Assembly: GCA_045546315.1 (NCBI GenBank) | Contig: JAZQCN010000139.1 | Coordinates: 1-34,053 of the forward strand | Direction: 5' to 3' | DNA length: 34,053 bases | From: RGIG2041 sp045546315 | GTDB taxonomy: Bacteria; Bacillota; Clostridia; UBA1381; UMGS1253 | Notes under the pieces: generated by a model | Seen by the model: only the letters and a program-made list of their open reading frames with translations | Told to the model about the DNA's origin: nothing | The model's database searches: none | Translations under genes and position numbers: made by a program | In this document: one piece after another, positions 23,508 through 31,144 of the stretch | How the letters are laid out: every line of letters begins with the position of its first letter | Numbering within the stretch: the first letter of the stretch is position 1

Positions 23508-23538
23508 CGACAGCCGCCTGGCTGTCGCTTGTTTTTTA
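23508..23538 (+). terminator. Terminator of the glyS-secD-secF group
   Basis: An 8-base-pair stem CGACAGCC (23508-23515) with GGCTGTCG (23520-23527), 4-base loop, then CTTGTTTTTT. Confidence 0.88.
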
Positions 23539-23710
23539 TATCCCCGCTCTCGCGTCACCGCTTCCCCATTTTTGCCCTTCCCCTTTACGCCCCCGCGCCG
23601 CAAAACAATCGTCAATTTTGACGATGATTTCTCTGTTTTTTCCATTTCATTGTTCAAATTGCACAAATACAGAAGAAAATCTTGGTCAGTATTCCAAAAG
23701 GAATTCTTTT
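23539..23710. other. Intergenic stretch, no gene seen
   Basis: C-rich then AT-rich sequence. The only structure seen is a hairpin ATCGTC/GACGAT at 23608-23625, followed by TTTCTCTGTTTTTT, which may be a back-up terminator. The ORFs crossing it have no ribosome binding site or family resemblance. Confidence 0.6.
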
Positions 23711-23740
23711 TTGTAAATAGAATTATATTAGTAATATAGT
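23711..23740 (+). promoter_or_regulatory. Candidate promoter of the EF-G-like gene
   Basis: TTGTAA (23711-23716) and TATAGT (23735-23740) have an 18-base spacer in AT-rich DNA. About 115 bases of leader follow. Confidence 0.55.
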
Positions 23741-23801
23741 ATAGCTTTAAGGCGTGCGTACAATACAATCAATTGTTTCTTACATCTTATGCCTATACAA
23801 G

Positions 23802-23830
23802 CGGGCAGCGGAAAATGCCGCACTTGCCCG
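23802..23830 (+). promoter_or_regulatory. Nested hairpin in the leader of the EF-G-like gene
   Basis: CGGGCA (23802-23807) pairs with TGCCCG (23825-23830), and inside it GCGG (23808-23811) pairs with CCGC (23818-23821). It ends 26 bases before the start codon and could affect translation. Not matched to a known riboswitch. Confidence 0.4.
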
Positions 23831-23856
23831 AAACATCATACAAGGGGGTAATCTTC

Positions 23857-25917
23857 ATGGGAACTTTTTCGATGGACAAAATCAGAAACATTTGCTTTAC
23901 CGGTCACGGCCGTGCAGGTAAGACAACACTTTGCGAAGCAATGCTGTTCCACGCCGGCGTAATCGACCGCTTCGGCAATGTGGCTGACGGTACAACAACA
24001 ATGGATTTTGACGCTGAAGAAACCAAGCGTAATTTCTCAATCAGCACAGCGGTAGCACCGATAGAATGGAAGGGCCACAAGCTGAATCTGATTGACACCC
24101 CGGGATATTTCGATTTTATCGGCGGCGTATACGAGGGTATGCGCGGTGCAGACTGCGTTTTAATCGCGGTCAGCGGTAAATCCGGTGTAGCAGTCGGCAC
24201 GGAAAAAGCGTTCCGCGCAGCTGCAAACCACCATCTGCCGATTGCAATTTATATCTCTAAAGTAGAAAATGAGCACGCAGACTACGAAGGCATCTTAGAG
24301 CAAATCAAGAGCCGCTTCGGTACTGCGGTTATCGCGTTCGGCATTCCGGTGCTGGATGCAGATAAAAAGATGACAGCCATCATCGACACCGTTTCCGGCA
24401 AGGCCTACGCGACAGACGGCTTTAAAATGACCGAGATTCCGGTGCCGGACAGCCACAAGGAAATGCTTGAAACCATGCGCGAAGCGCTGATGGAGCAGAT
24501 TGCCGAAACAGACGAAGCGCTGATGGAAAAATATTTTGAGGGTGAAGCCTTCACGGATGCCGAAATCGAAAAGGGTATCCGCGACGGTATTAAGGACAAC
24601 TTAATCATCCCTGTATTCGCCGGCGACTCCACCTCCGGCAAGGGCGTTGAGCTGTTTATGAACAAGATGGTAGAGTATATGCCGTCTCCGGTGAAGGCAG
24701 AGGCAAGCGTTGCCGAAGACAAGGAAGGCAACCCGATTGAAATCGTTGCAGACGAAAGCGGCGATTTTGCAGCCGTTGTATTCAAGACCGTTGCCGACCC
24801 GTATGTTGGTAAGCTTTCGATTTTCCGTGTACTTTCCGGCAGCATTAAACCGGATACAACCGTATACAACCCGAACAAGGATGCAACAGAAAAAATCGGT
24901 AAGCTCTATGCCGTTAAAGGCAAAAAGCAGGTTGAGGTCAGCGAGGTTGGCGCCGGCGATATCGGTGCGGTAACAAAGCTTGCCGTAACCGGCACGGGCG
25001 ACACGCTCTGCAAGGCAGGCACATTCGTGAAGCTCGAAGGCATCGACTATCCGAAGCCGATTATCTCGCTCGCTGTTCTGCCGCTGGCGAAGGGCGACGA
25101 AGAAAAAATCAGCATGGGCCTTACAAAGCTGCGTGAAGAAGACCCGACCATCGGTCTTACAAACAATAAAGAAACCAAGCAGATGATTCTCTCCGGTCAG
25201 GGTGAGCAGCATCTGGATATCATTTTAAGCAAGCTCAAGAGCAAGTTTGCCGTTGATGCAAAGCTCGAAGCACCGATTGTACCTTACAGAGAAGCCATCC
25301 GCGGTCGTGCGAAGGTAGAAGGCAAGCACAAAAAGCAGTCCGGCGGTCACGGTCAGTACGGTCATGTTGTGATTGAATTTGAGCCGGGCACAGGCGAAGG
25401 CTTAGAATTCTGCGAAAATGTATTCGGCGGCAGCGTACCGAAAAACTACTTCCCTGCAGTTGAAAAGGGCTTAAAGGATTGCATGGAGCACGGTGTGCTC
25501 GCAGGCTATCCGGTCGTTTCCTTAAAGGCAACCCTTTTAGACGGCTCCTACCACCCGGTAGACTCGTCGGAAATGGCATTTAAAGTTGCGGCAGGTCTTG
25601 CATACAAGGCAGGTCTTGCACAGGCTAATCCGGTGCTCTTAGAGCCGGTCGGCTTCCTTACGGTAACCGTACCGGAAGCGCTCATGGGTGATGTTATCGG
25701 CGATATCAACAAGCGCCGCGGCAGAATTCTGGGCATGAACAGCGGCGTTGTCGAAGCCGAGGTACCGGTTGCCGAAATGGCAAAATATGCAACAGATTTG
25801 CGCTCGATGACACAGGGACGCGGTATGTTCGAGTTCAACTTCGTTCGCTACGAGGATGCACCGAAGAATATCGTTGATAAGGTAATCGAGAATGCAAAGA
25901 AAAACGCAGCTGAATAA
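23857..25917 (+). CDS. EF-G-2-like translational GTPase
   Basis: 686 residues, the length of elongation factor G, with the same domain order: GTPase (about 1-280), a beta-barrel domain (about 300-395), then domains III-V (about 400-686, with GQGEQHLDIILSKLK and VPVAEMAKYATDLRSMTQGRG). G1 is GHGRAGKTT (16-24). The usual RGIT of G2 is replaced (KRNFSIS). G3 is DTPGYFDF (80-87), with Tyr84 in place of the catalytic His of canonical EF-G. G4 is SKVE (134-137) instead of NKxD. These changes resemble the EF-G-2 group (Thermus EF-G-2 has a DAPGYGDF motif), which binds the ribosome but whose role is unclear. A canonical fusA must lie elsewhere. ATG 23857 follows AAGGGGGT; an upstream in-frame ATG at 23773 overlaps the leader hairpin and lacks a ribosome binding site. 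Confidence 0.88.
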   Translation: MGTFSMDKIRNICFTGHGRAGKTTLCEAMLFHAGVIDRFGNVADGTTTMDFDAEETKRNFSISTAVAPIEWKGHKLNLIDTPGYFDFIGGVYEGMRGADCVLIAVSGKSGVAVGTEKAFRAAANHHLPIAIYISKVENEHADYEGILEQIKSRFGTAVIAFGIPVLDADKKMTAIIDTVSGKAYATDGFKMTEIPVPDSHKEMLETMREALMEQIAETDEALMEKYFEGEAFTDAEIEKGIRDGIKDNLIIPVFAGDSTSGKGVELFMNKMVEYMPSPVKAEASVAEDKEGNPIEIVADESGDFAAVVFKTVADPYVGKLSIFRVLSGSIKPDTTVYNPNKDATEKIGKLYAVKGKKQVEVSEVGAGDIGAVTKLAVTGTGDTLCKAGTFVKLEGIDYPKPIISLAVLPLAKGDEEKISMGLTKLREEDPTIGLTNNKETKQMILSGQGEQHLDIILSKLKSKFAVDAKLEAPIVPYREAIRGRAKVEGKHKKQSGGHGQYGHVVIEFEPGTGEGLEFCENVFGGSVPKNYFPAVEKGLKDCMEHGVLAGYPVVSLKATLLDGSYHPVDSSEMAFKVAAGLAYKAGLAQANPVLLEPVGFLTVTVPEALMGDVIGDINKRRGRILGMNSGVVEAEVPVAEMAKYATDLRSMTQGRGMFEFNFVRYEDAPKNIVDKVIENAKKNAAE

Positions 25918-25925
25918 TTAGATTG

Positions 25926-25959
25926 AAAACGGAGCATATATGCATATGCTCCGTTTTTT
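25926..25959 (+). terminator. Terminator of the EF-G-like gene
   Basis: A 14-base-pair stem (25926-25939 with 25944-25957, AAAACGGAGCATAT and its complement) with ATGC loop and a T-tract. Confidence 0.92.
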
Positions 25960-26006
25960 GTGCAAAGTGCAAAAAAACGAGCTTTCAAATTTGGTTAATT
26001 TGGTTA

Positions 26007-26035
26007 TGTAAAAAGCAGTTTCATTATGCTATAAT
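26007..26035 (+). promoter_or_regulatory. Extended -10 promoter of the sugar ABC ATPase gene
   Basis: TGCTATAAT at 26027-26035 is an extended -10 box with consensus TATAAT (26030-26035). A poor -35 (TGTAAA at 26007) lies 17 bases upstream. About 72 bases of leader follow, with a weak A/T-rich hairpin (GGAAAA with TTTTCC). Confidence 0.65.
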
Positions 26036-26107
26036 ACTTATAGTGAATTTTTTCAGTAACGGAAAATTTCAAATAAATTTTTCCTAAAAGGAAAGGGGTA
26101 TCCACCA

Positions 26108-27217
26108 ATGGCAGATTTAAGCTTAAGAAACATCTACAAGAGATACTCGGGCGGCGTTGTTGCAGTCAGCGACTTCAACCTCGAGATCGCAGACAAGGAA
26201 TTTATCATCCTCGTTGGTCCTTCCGGTTGCGGTAAGTCCACAACACTGAGAATGATCGCAGGTTTGGAAGAAATCAGTGACGGTGAGCTCTACATCGACG
26301 GCAGACTCGTAAACGAAGTTGCCCCGAAGGACAGAGATATCGCGATGGTTTTCCAGAACTACGCTCTCTATCCGCATATGACCGTATTCGAAAACATGGC
26401 ATTCGGCTTAAAGCTTCGTAAAATGCCGCGTGACGAAATCAAAAGACGCGTTCAGGAAGCTGCAGAGATTCTCGACATCGAGCATCTCCTCGACAGAAAG
26501 CCGAAGGCACTCTCCGGCGGTCAGAGACAGCGTGTTGCCCTCGGTCGTGCTATCGTGCGTGAGCCGAAGGTATTCTTGATGGACGAGCCGCTCTCCAACC
26601 TCGACGCTAAGCTGCGTGTACAGATGCGTACAGAGATCGGTAAGCTGCATCAGAAGCTGCAGACAACCTTTATCTATGTAACACATGACCAGACAGAGGC
26701 TATGACAATGGGTAGCCGTATCGTTGTTATGAAGGACGGTATCGTTCAGCAGGTTGCATCCCCGATGGAACTTTACAACACACCGGCAAACAAGTTCGTT
26801 GCAGGCTTCATCGGCAGCCCGCAGATGAACTTCATCGACGCGAAGCTCGAAAAGGACGGCGACAATGCAGTTGTTGTATTCGGCAGCAGCAGAATCAAGC
26901 TCACAGCTGAGAAGAGCGCTCAGATTCCGGCTGAATACTTCGGCAAGGAAGTTACAATGGGTATCCGTCCGGAAGATTTGAACGATGACGAAGCTTCTAT
27001 CGCTGCATATGCAGATTCCGTGACAACGGCTTCCGTTGAGCTTACAGAAATGATGGGTGCTGAAACATACCTCTACCTCGTAGTAGAAGGCAACAACTTC
27101 ACAGCACGCGTTAATCCGAACTCGACCTCCAAGATTGGCGATACAATCAAGCTGGCGCTCAACCCGAACAAGGTGCATCTCTTCGACAAGGAAACAGAGA
27201 TTGCAATCTTAAACTAA
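26108..27217 (+). CDS. MsmX/UgpC-type carbohydrate ABC transporter ATPase
   Basis: 369 residues. The ATP-binding subunit of sugar importers. Walker A GPSGCGKST (37-45), Q-loop FQNYALYPH (82-90), signature LSGGQRQR (135-142), Walker B VFLMDE (155-160) with PLSNLDA, and switch His193 in VTHDQTEA. The C-terminal third (about 235-369) is the TOBE/OB domain typical of MalK-like proteins (MGIRPEDLND). No permease or substrate-binding protein is next to it, and it has its own promoter and terminator, so it is probably a shared ATPase that energises several sugar importers, as MsmX does in Bacillus. ATG 26108 lies after AAAGGGG. Confidence 0.93.
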   Translation: MADLSLRNIYKRYSGGVVAVSDFNLEIADKEFIILVGPSGCGKSTTLRMIAGLEEISDGELYIDGRLVNEVAPKDRDIAMVFQNYALYPHMTVFENMAFGLKLRKMPRDEIKRRVQEAAEILDIEHLLDRKPKALSGGQRQRVALGRAIVREPKVFLMDEPLSNLDAKLRVQMRTEIGKLHQKLQTTFIYVTHDQTEAMTMGSRIVVMKDGIVQQVASPMELYNTPANKFVAGFIGSPQMNFIDAKLEKDGDNAVVVFGSSRIKLTAEKSAQIPAEYFGKEVTMGIRPEDLNDDEASIAAYADSVTTASVELTEMMGAETYLYLVVEGNNFTARVNPNSTSKIGDTIKLALNPNKVHLFDKETEIAILN

Positions 27218-27228
27218 TTCAAACATGT

Positions 27229-27259
27229 AAAAAGCAAGGACAATTTGTCCTTGCTTTTT
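27229..27259. terminator. Bidirectional terminator between ATPase and sodium transporter genes
   Basis: A 13-base-pair perfect stem (27229-27241 with 27247-27259, AAAAAGCAAGGAC and its complement), AATTT loop, T-tract on the plus strand and A-tract opposite, between convergent genes. Confidence 0.9.
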
Positions 27260-27280
27260 TATTTTACCTAAAACAAGTTT

Positions 27281-28648
27281 TTAAAAGAACTTTGCAATGT
27301 AGCCCTGCACAAAGATAAACAGAATAATCAGCGGCAGGACATATTTAAAGTATACACGAAGCTTTGTCGGGAACTTTAAGCCGTCGCCGGTGTTGGCTTC
27401 GAGCGTAAACTTGTCCCAACCCCAACCGAATTTGTAGGTACAAAAGGTCAGATAAACAAGCGAGCCGAGCGGCAGAATGTTGTTAGAGATGATAAAGTCC
27501 TCTAAATCCATAATGGTCGAGCCTGCGCCGAGCGGCTGAATAAACGACAGCACATTAAAGCCGAGTACGCACGGCAGCGACAATACCAAAAGTGCAACGC
27601 CGTTGATAATAACGGTCTTTTTTCTGCTCCAGCCCTTCAAATCCATCCAGAAGGAAATGATATTTTCGAACACGGCGATAACCGTCGAAAGTGCTGCAAA
27701 CAAAAGGAAAATAAAGAACAGCGAGCCCCAAATGCGTCCGCCCGGCATTGCCGCAAATACATTCGGCAGCGTTACAAAAATCAGGTTCGGACCTGCATCC
27801 GGATTTACTCCATAGGTAAAGCAAGCCGGGAAAATAATCAGACCTGCCATAAAAGCTACGCTCGTATCCAAAAGCGTGATGCGCACCGCTTCGCCGGTCA
27901 ACGAATGCTTTTTATCGATATAGCTGCCGAAAACCGCAATCGAGCCCATACCGATACTCAGCGTGAAGAACGCCTGTCCCATCGCATCGAAAATCGCATT
28001 GAAGATGCCGGCTTCTGCCAGCTTACCAAAGTCCGGATAGAGATAGAACTTAAGACCTTCTGCTGCGCCCGGCATCAGAAGCGAGTTAACAACCAGCACA
28101 AGCATAATCGCCAAAAGCGCCAGCATCATCCACTTTGTTACCTTCTCAACGCCCTTTTGAAGTCCGATAGAGCAAATCGCAAAGCAGCCGACAACCACGA
28201 TAACCATCGCAATCATCATCCCAACCGGGTCTGCCATCATGCCGGAAAAGGCGCTGCTTACCTGTTCGCTCGTTGCGCCGACAAATTCGCCGCTGATGAG
28301 CTTTTTGCAGTAAATCACCATCCAGCCGGCAACCGAGGTATAAAACATCATCAAAAGATAGTTACCTGCAGCTGCAACATACTTATACAGATGGTATTTT
28401 GAGCCATTCGGCTCTAACGCATCAAACGACATCGCGATACTCTTTTGACTGCCACGACCGACTGCAAGCTCCATCACCATAATCGGCAGGCCCATCAAAA
28501 CCAGGAACGCCAGATACAAAAGCACAAACGCCGCACCGCCGTATTTACCGGCGATGTACGGAAAACGCCATACGTTTCCGAGGCCGATTGCGCACCCCGC
28601 AGAAATCAGCAAAAAGCCGAGACGCGAGGAAAATTTTTCTCTTTGCAT
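27281..28648 (-). CDS. Sodium-dependent transporter, neurotransmitter:sodium symporter (SNF) family
   Basis: 455 residues, about 11 or 12 hydrophobic segments. A Na+-coupled importer of amino acids or related amines; bacterial members such as LeuT and TnaT carry Leu, Trp and others. The family signature is clear at the N-terminus: GCAIGLGNVWRFPYIAGKYGG (about 18-38), then ELAVGRGSQKSI, and AFFTLSIGMGSIAVFGSYI and FAALSTVIAVFENIISF later. The 11-12 segment count and length match the short bacterial group. ATG 28648 follows AGGAGGG. Single-gene unit with its own promoter and a terminator shared with the convergent ATPase gene. Substrate cannot be assigned. Confidence 0.93.
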   Translation of the reverse strand: MQREKFSSRLGFLLISAGCAIGLGNVWRFPYIAGKYGGAAFVLLYLAFLVLMGLPIMVMELAVGRGSQKSIAMSFDALEPNGSKYHLYKYVAAAGNYLLMMFYTSVAGWMVIYCKKLISGEFVGATSEQVSSAFSGMMADPVGMMIAMVIVVVGCFAICSIGLQKGVEKVTKWMMLALLAIMLVLVVNSLLMPGAAEGLKFYLYPDFGKLAEAGIFNAIFDAMGQAFFTLSIGMGSIAVFGSYIDKKHSLTGEAVRITLLDTSVAFMAGLIIFPACFTYGVNPDAGPNLIFVTLPNVFAAMPGGRIWGSLFFIFLLFAALSTVIAVFENIISFWMDLKGWSRKKTVIINGVALLVLSLPCVLGFNVLSFIQPLGAGSTIMDLEDFIISNNILPLGSLVYLTFCTYKFGWGWDKFTLEANTGDGLKFPTKLRVYFKYVLPLIILFIFVQGYIAKFF

Positions 28649-28684
28649 TTAAAACACCCTCCTATCATAAATCAAAACAAATAC

Positions 28685-28713
28685 AGTATACATTATTTTT
28701 GTAAATAAAGCAA
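28685..28713 (-). promoter_or_regulatory. Candidate promoter of the sodium transporter gene
   Basis: On the minus strand TTGCTT (28713-28708) and TATACT (28690-28685) have a 17-base spacer. Confidence 0.55.
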
Positions 28714-28738
28714 GAAAAAAGGGACAAAAGTCCCTTTT
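28714..28738 (-). terminator. Terminator of the glycosidase gene
   Basis: GGGAC (28721-28725) pairs with GTCCC (28730-28734), with A-tract and T-tract pairs extending the stem. On the minus strand it ends in TTTTTTC. It overlaps the TAA of the gene. Confidence 0.8.
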
Positions 28739-30119
28739 AATCTTCTAATATAATTGCACTGCGCTCGGCAAGCACCAACGGATAGTTTGCAAGCGGCAGG
28801 CTTTCGTATGCTGCCAAGCCCTGCACGCACGCCGGCGCAGATAGCGCAAACACCTCGCCGGTGTACATATCCAAAAGCACCGGCTCGTCAAGCGGCGCTT
28901 CGACAAATGCGGTAAGCGCATCTTTTATATACACTTCCTCACCCACCGCACTCGGCAGATAATATACATACATCGGTTTTTTATCCTTTTCAAAGGCAAG
29001 CCGCATCAGCGCGTGGCGCGCGCAAATATCAACCTCCGGCACACTTGCCGTAAAATATGCCTTGCTTGCCTTAATATCGCCCTGCAGAAGCGCTGCCGTA
29101 TGCTGCATTGCGGTATACGATGGCTTCGGCGTGTAGCTAAGGCCGTTCAAAATGCCGTTTGCCTGCGCGCGCGGAATGGTTTTCGTAGCCATTTCGTATG
29201 GCTTTTCCCAAATATCCGCAATCATAAAAAACGAGCTGAGTGCCGCGCCGGCATAGTGGTCTAAAACAAATCTGCGTAAAAGCCAAACTGCCTGCGCGCG
29301 CGGATTGTCGAATCCGTCTTTATAGAGCCAATGCCCCTCCGGTGCCCAGGACGGCTGCCCTGCCTCGCCCTGGATCAGCTGTGTATGCGTAAAGCCTGCA
29401 TTGTTTAATATCGAGCGCAGATGCGCCACATTATCTAAATACGCCTGCCCGTGACCGTGGCAAACCTCGGGATACATTGCATGGGCATGATAGGCAAAAT
29501 AATCCACCTGCTGTCCTTTTAGCGCTTCAAACATACCCTTGATATAACCAAAATCATATTCCGATGCGGTGGTTGCAACAAATTTCGCATCCGGTATATG
29601 CTTTAAAATTTCCGCCGTCGTTATTGCATAGAGTCTTGCATATTCCTTCGGATTTGGCACGCTCGGGTACCAGAAATTCGGCGATTCCGGCTCGTTCCAG
29701 ATTTCAAAAAGATGCACTCTGCCTGCAAAGTGCTTCGCAAGCGCATTTACATAGCTTTTCCACGCCTGAATACATTCCTCGCCGTAGTAGAGCGGCACAC
29801 AGCCGACCGCCGCCTTGTTTTTAATATCATCCATATATAAAGGGTTTCCATAGCCGACATTCAGCCACACCTGCACGCCCTGCGCGATGATGCTGTCCAC
29901 CACTGCATCCAGCCACGAAAAATCGTATTTCCCCTTTTCGGTTTCGCAGCGCACCCAGCCGGTCTGACAGCGTGCGTATTTTACGCCGGTTTTGCCGAGC
30001 AGGTCATAGCACTTCTCCGGCTTAAATAACTCTCTGTCGAGGCATTCAAAGCCGATGCTGATGCGCGATTCTTTTATTTCTTTTGAAGTATACTTTTTAA
30101 GCATTCCCAGTTTTTCCAT
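28737..30119 (-). CDS. Clan A glycoside hydrolase, GH39-like, cytoplasmic
   Basis: 460 residues, no signal peptide. A TIM-barrel retaining glycosidase: the acid/base Glu143 is in FEIWNEPE (138-145) and the nucleophile candidate Glu252 in LIQGEAGQPS (248-257), spaced as in GH39 and relatives. Supporting blocks are VKYARCQTGWVRCE (about 46-59), GVQVWLNVGYGNP (81-93) and YFAYHAHAMYP (208-217). The last 110 residues form a beta domain. GH39 members include beta-xylosidases and alpha-L-iduronidases; the substrate here is not evident. ATG 30119 has GAGGTGA upstream. It has its own promoter (30140-30168). Likely acts on imported oligosaccharides, in line with the fucose and esterase genes. Confidence 0.82.
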   Translation of the reverse strand: MEKLGMLKKYTSKEIKESRISIGFECLDRELFKPEKCYDLLGKTGVKYARCQTGWVRCETEKGKYDFSWLDAVVDSIIAQGVQVWLNVGYGNPLYMDDIKNKAAVGCVPLYYGEECIQAWKSYVNALAKHFAGRVHLFEIWNEPESPNFWYPSVPNPKEYARLYAITTAEILKHIPDAKFVATTASEYDFGYIKGMFEALKGQQVDYFAYHAHAMYPEVCHGHGQAYLDNVAHLRSILNNAGFTHTQLIQGEAGQPSWAPEGHWLYKDGFDNPRAQAVWLLRRFVLDHYAGAALSSFFMIADIWEKPYEMATKTIPRAQANGILNGLSYTPKPSYTAMQHTAALLQGDIKASKAYFTASVPEVDICARHALMRLAFEKDKKPMYVYYLPSAVGEEVYIKDALTAFVEAPLDEPVLLDMYTGEVFALSAPACVQGLAAYESLPLANYPLVLAERSAIILED

Positions 30120-30139
30120 AAATTCACCTCATTTATTTC

Positions 30140-30168
30140 AGTATACTTGTTTTTTTCAACACTTGCAA
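30140..30168 (-). promoter_or_regulatory. Promoter of the GH39-like gene
   Basis: On the minus strand TTGCAA (30168-30163) and TATACT (30145-30140) have a 17-base spacer. Confidence 0.7.
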
Positions 30169-30222
30169 GACACAAAACAATCTTTTTAAAGCAGAAGATT
30201 GTCAAGCAAGCGCAATACCCAA

Positions 30223-30348
30223 AGGCTTCCCCTTGAGGGGAAGCTGTCAGCCGTTAGGCTGACTGATGAGGTGAAACTGTATTTCAACCTTTCTTTTTTA
30301 CAACACCTCATCCACCGCAAGCGGTCCCCTTCCCCTCAAGGGGAAGGC
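30223..30348. repeat. Palindromic intergenic element with two inverted arms
   Basis: The left arm (30223-30273) reads AGGCTTCCCCTTGAGGGGAA, then a GTCAGCC/GGCTGAC hairpin, then TGATGAGGTG. The right arm (30304-30348) is its approximate reverse: CACCTCATCCACCGC, a CCGCAAGCGG hairpin, then TTCCCCTCAAGGGGAAGGC. About 30 bases of AT-rich DNA separate the arms. I recall this CTTCCCCTTGAGGGGAAG / GATGAGGTG type as widespread between genes in gut Clostridia. No gene is seen between 30169 and 30452. Confidence 0.75.
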
Positions 30349-30402
30349 ATAATAAGCAACCCACCTCCCTTTACACAAGGAAAGCTATGCCTGATAAGCA
30401 TC

Positions 30403-30435
30403 AAAAAAGCACCTCTGTCTTTTGGCAAAGGCGCT
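30403..30435 (-). terminator. Terminator of the membrane protein gene
   Basis: AGCACCT (30408-30414) pairs with AGGCGCT (30429-30435, one G-T pair). On the minus strand the stem is followed by TTTTTTGATG. It lies 17 bases after the stop. Confidence 0.7.
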
Positions 30436-30452
30436 CTTCTCTTCATCATGTA

Positions 30453-31013
30453 TCAGTCGCTACGGCAACGCTTATTTAAGCGCGATGCGACTATAATTTG
30501 AACAATGCACAAAACAATATGCGCTATAGTACATGTGACCGACACATTCAAAAGAACATGTCCCCAAAAATCACCGTATTGAACCAAACCGAAAAAACCG
30601 TACAAATCATTCGCAAGTGAATCCGGCAATACTACACGTGGCACAGTATAAAGTATACAGTTAAATACAAATAATAATTTAAAAATTCCGGACTTTTTAA
30701 TATGTGGCGCAGTCACGCACGCTCCCCAAATCATGAGAACAGACTGAACAGTATAATAAATCGAAAGACCGTATCTGCACCATCCAAAGTTAAGCACTGT
30801 GTAAATCATATCACCAAAAATCAACGCCATCGCTATGGTACAATATTTCAATTTGTCAGAAATCGGCTGCGCTTTCTTCTTCGCCTTAGCCCAAAAACAA
30901 ATTATCGCTCCAACGCCAAACAATACCGCAAAGAAAGCAATAAATAAAAATGCCAAATACGCAACCTGGCTTATAGAAAACAGACTCAAAACCTTTATCA
31001 ATAAACTATACAT
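30453..31013 (-). CDS. Hypothetical multi-pass membrane protein
   Basis: 186 residues, not recognised. About five hydrophobic segments (around 15-40, 55-75, 85-102, 108-128, 150-178), with positive patches after the first (KAKKKAQ) and last (RLNKRCRSD), which suggests an inside-facing C-terminus. No motif of a known transporter or enzyme. ATG 31013 has AGGGAG upstream and a good promoter at 31062-31090; a terminator follows, so it is a single gene. Confidence 0.75.
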   Translation of the reverse strand: MYSLLIKVLSLFSISQVAYLAFLFIAFFAVLFGVGAIICFWAKAKKKAQPISDKLKYCTIAMALIFGDMIYTVLNFGWCRYGLSIYYTVQSVLMIWGACVTAPHIKKSGIFKLLFVFNCILYTVPRVVLPDSLANDLYGFFGLVQYGDFWGHVLLNVSVTCTIAHIVLCIVQIIVASRLNKRCRSD

Positions 31014-31061
31014 TACATCACTCCCTCTATTGTAGTATCCTCAACAAGACTGTGTATATCA

Positions 31062-31090
31062 ATTATACCACGCTGTCATACAACTTTCAA
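31062..31090 (-). promoter_or_regulatory. Promoter of the membrane protein gene
   Basis: On the minus strand TTGAAA (31090-31085) and consensus TATAAT (31067-31062) have a 17-base spacer. Confidence 0.78.
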
Positions 31091-31104
31091 GTTTTCTCTT
31101 TAAT

Positions 31105-31137
31105 TCAAAACAAGCATCCCCGCCGAAGCGAGGATGC
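31105..31137 (-). terminator. Terminator of the heparinase-like gene
   Basis: GCATCC and CGC (31114-31123) pair with GCG and GGATGC (31128-31137) with one mismatch. On the minus strand TTGTTTTGAATT follows. It lies 7 bases after the stop. Confidence 0.75.
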
Positions 31138-31144
31138 CGAAATA

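Noticed and set aside
23608..23643. Second terminator after secF
   Set aside because: Stem is short and the T-tract is interrupted and set back; the strong terminator at 23508 is sufficient, so it is only mentioned within the intergenic entry.
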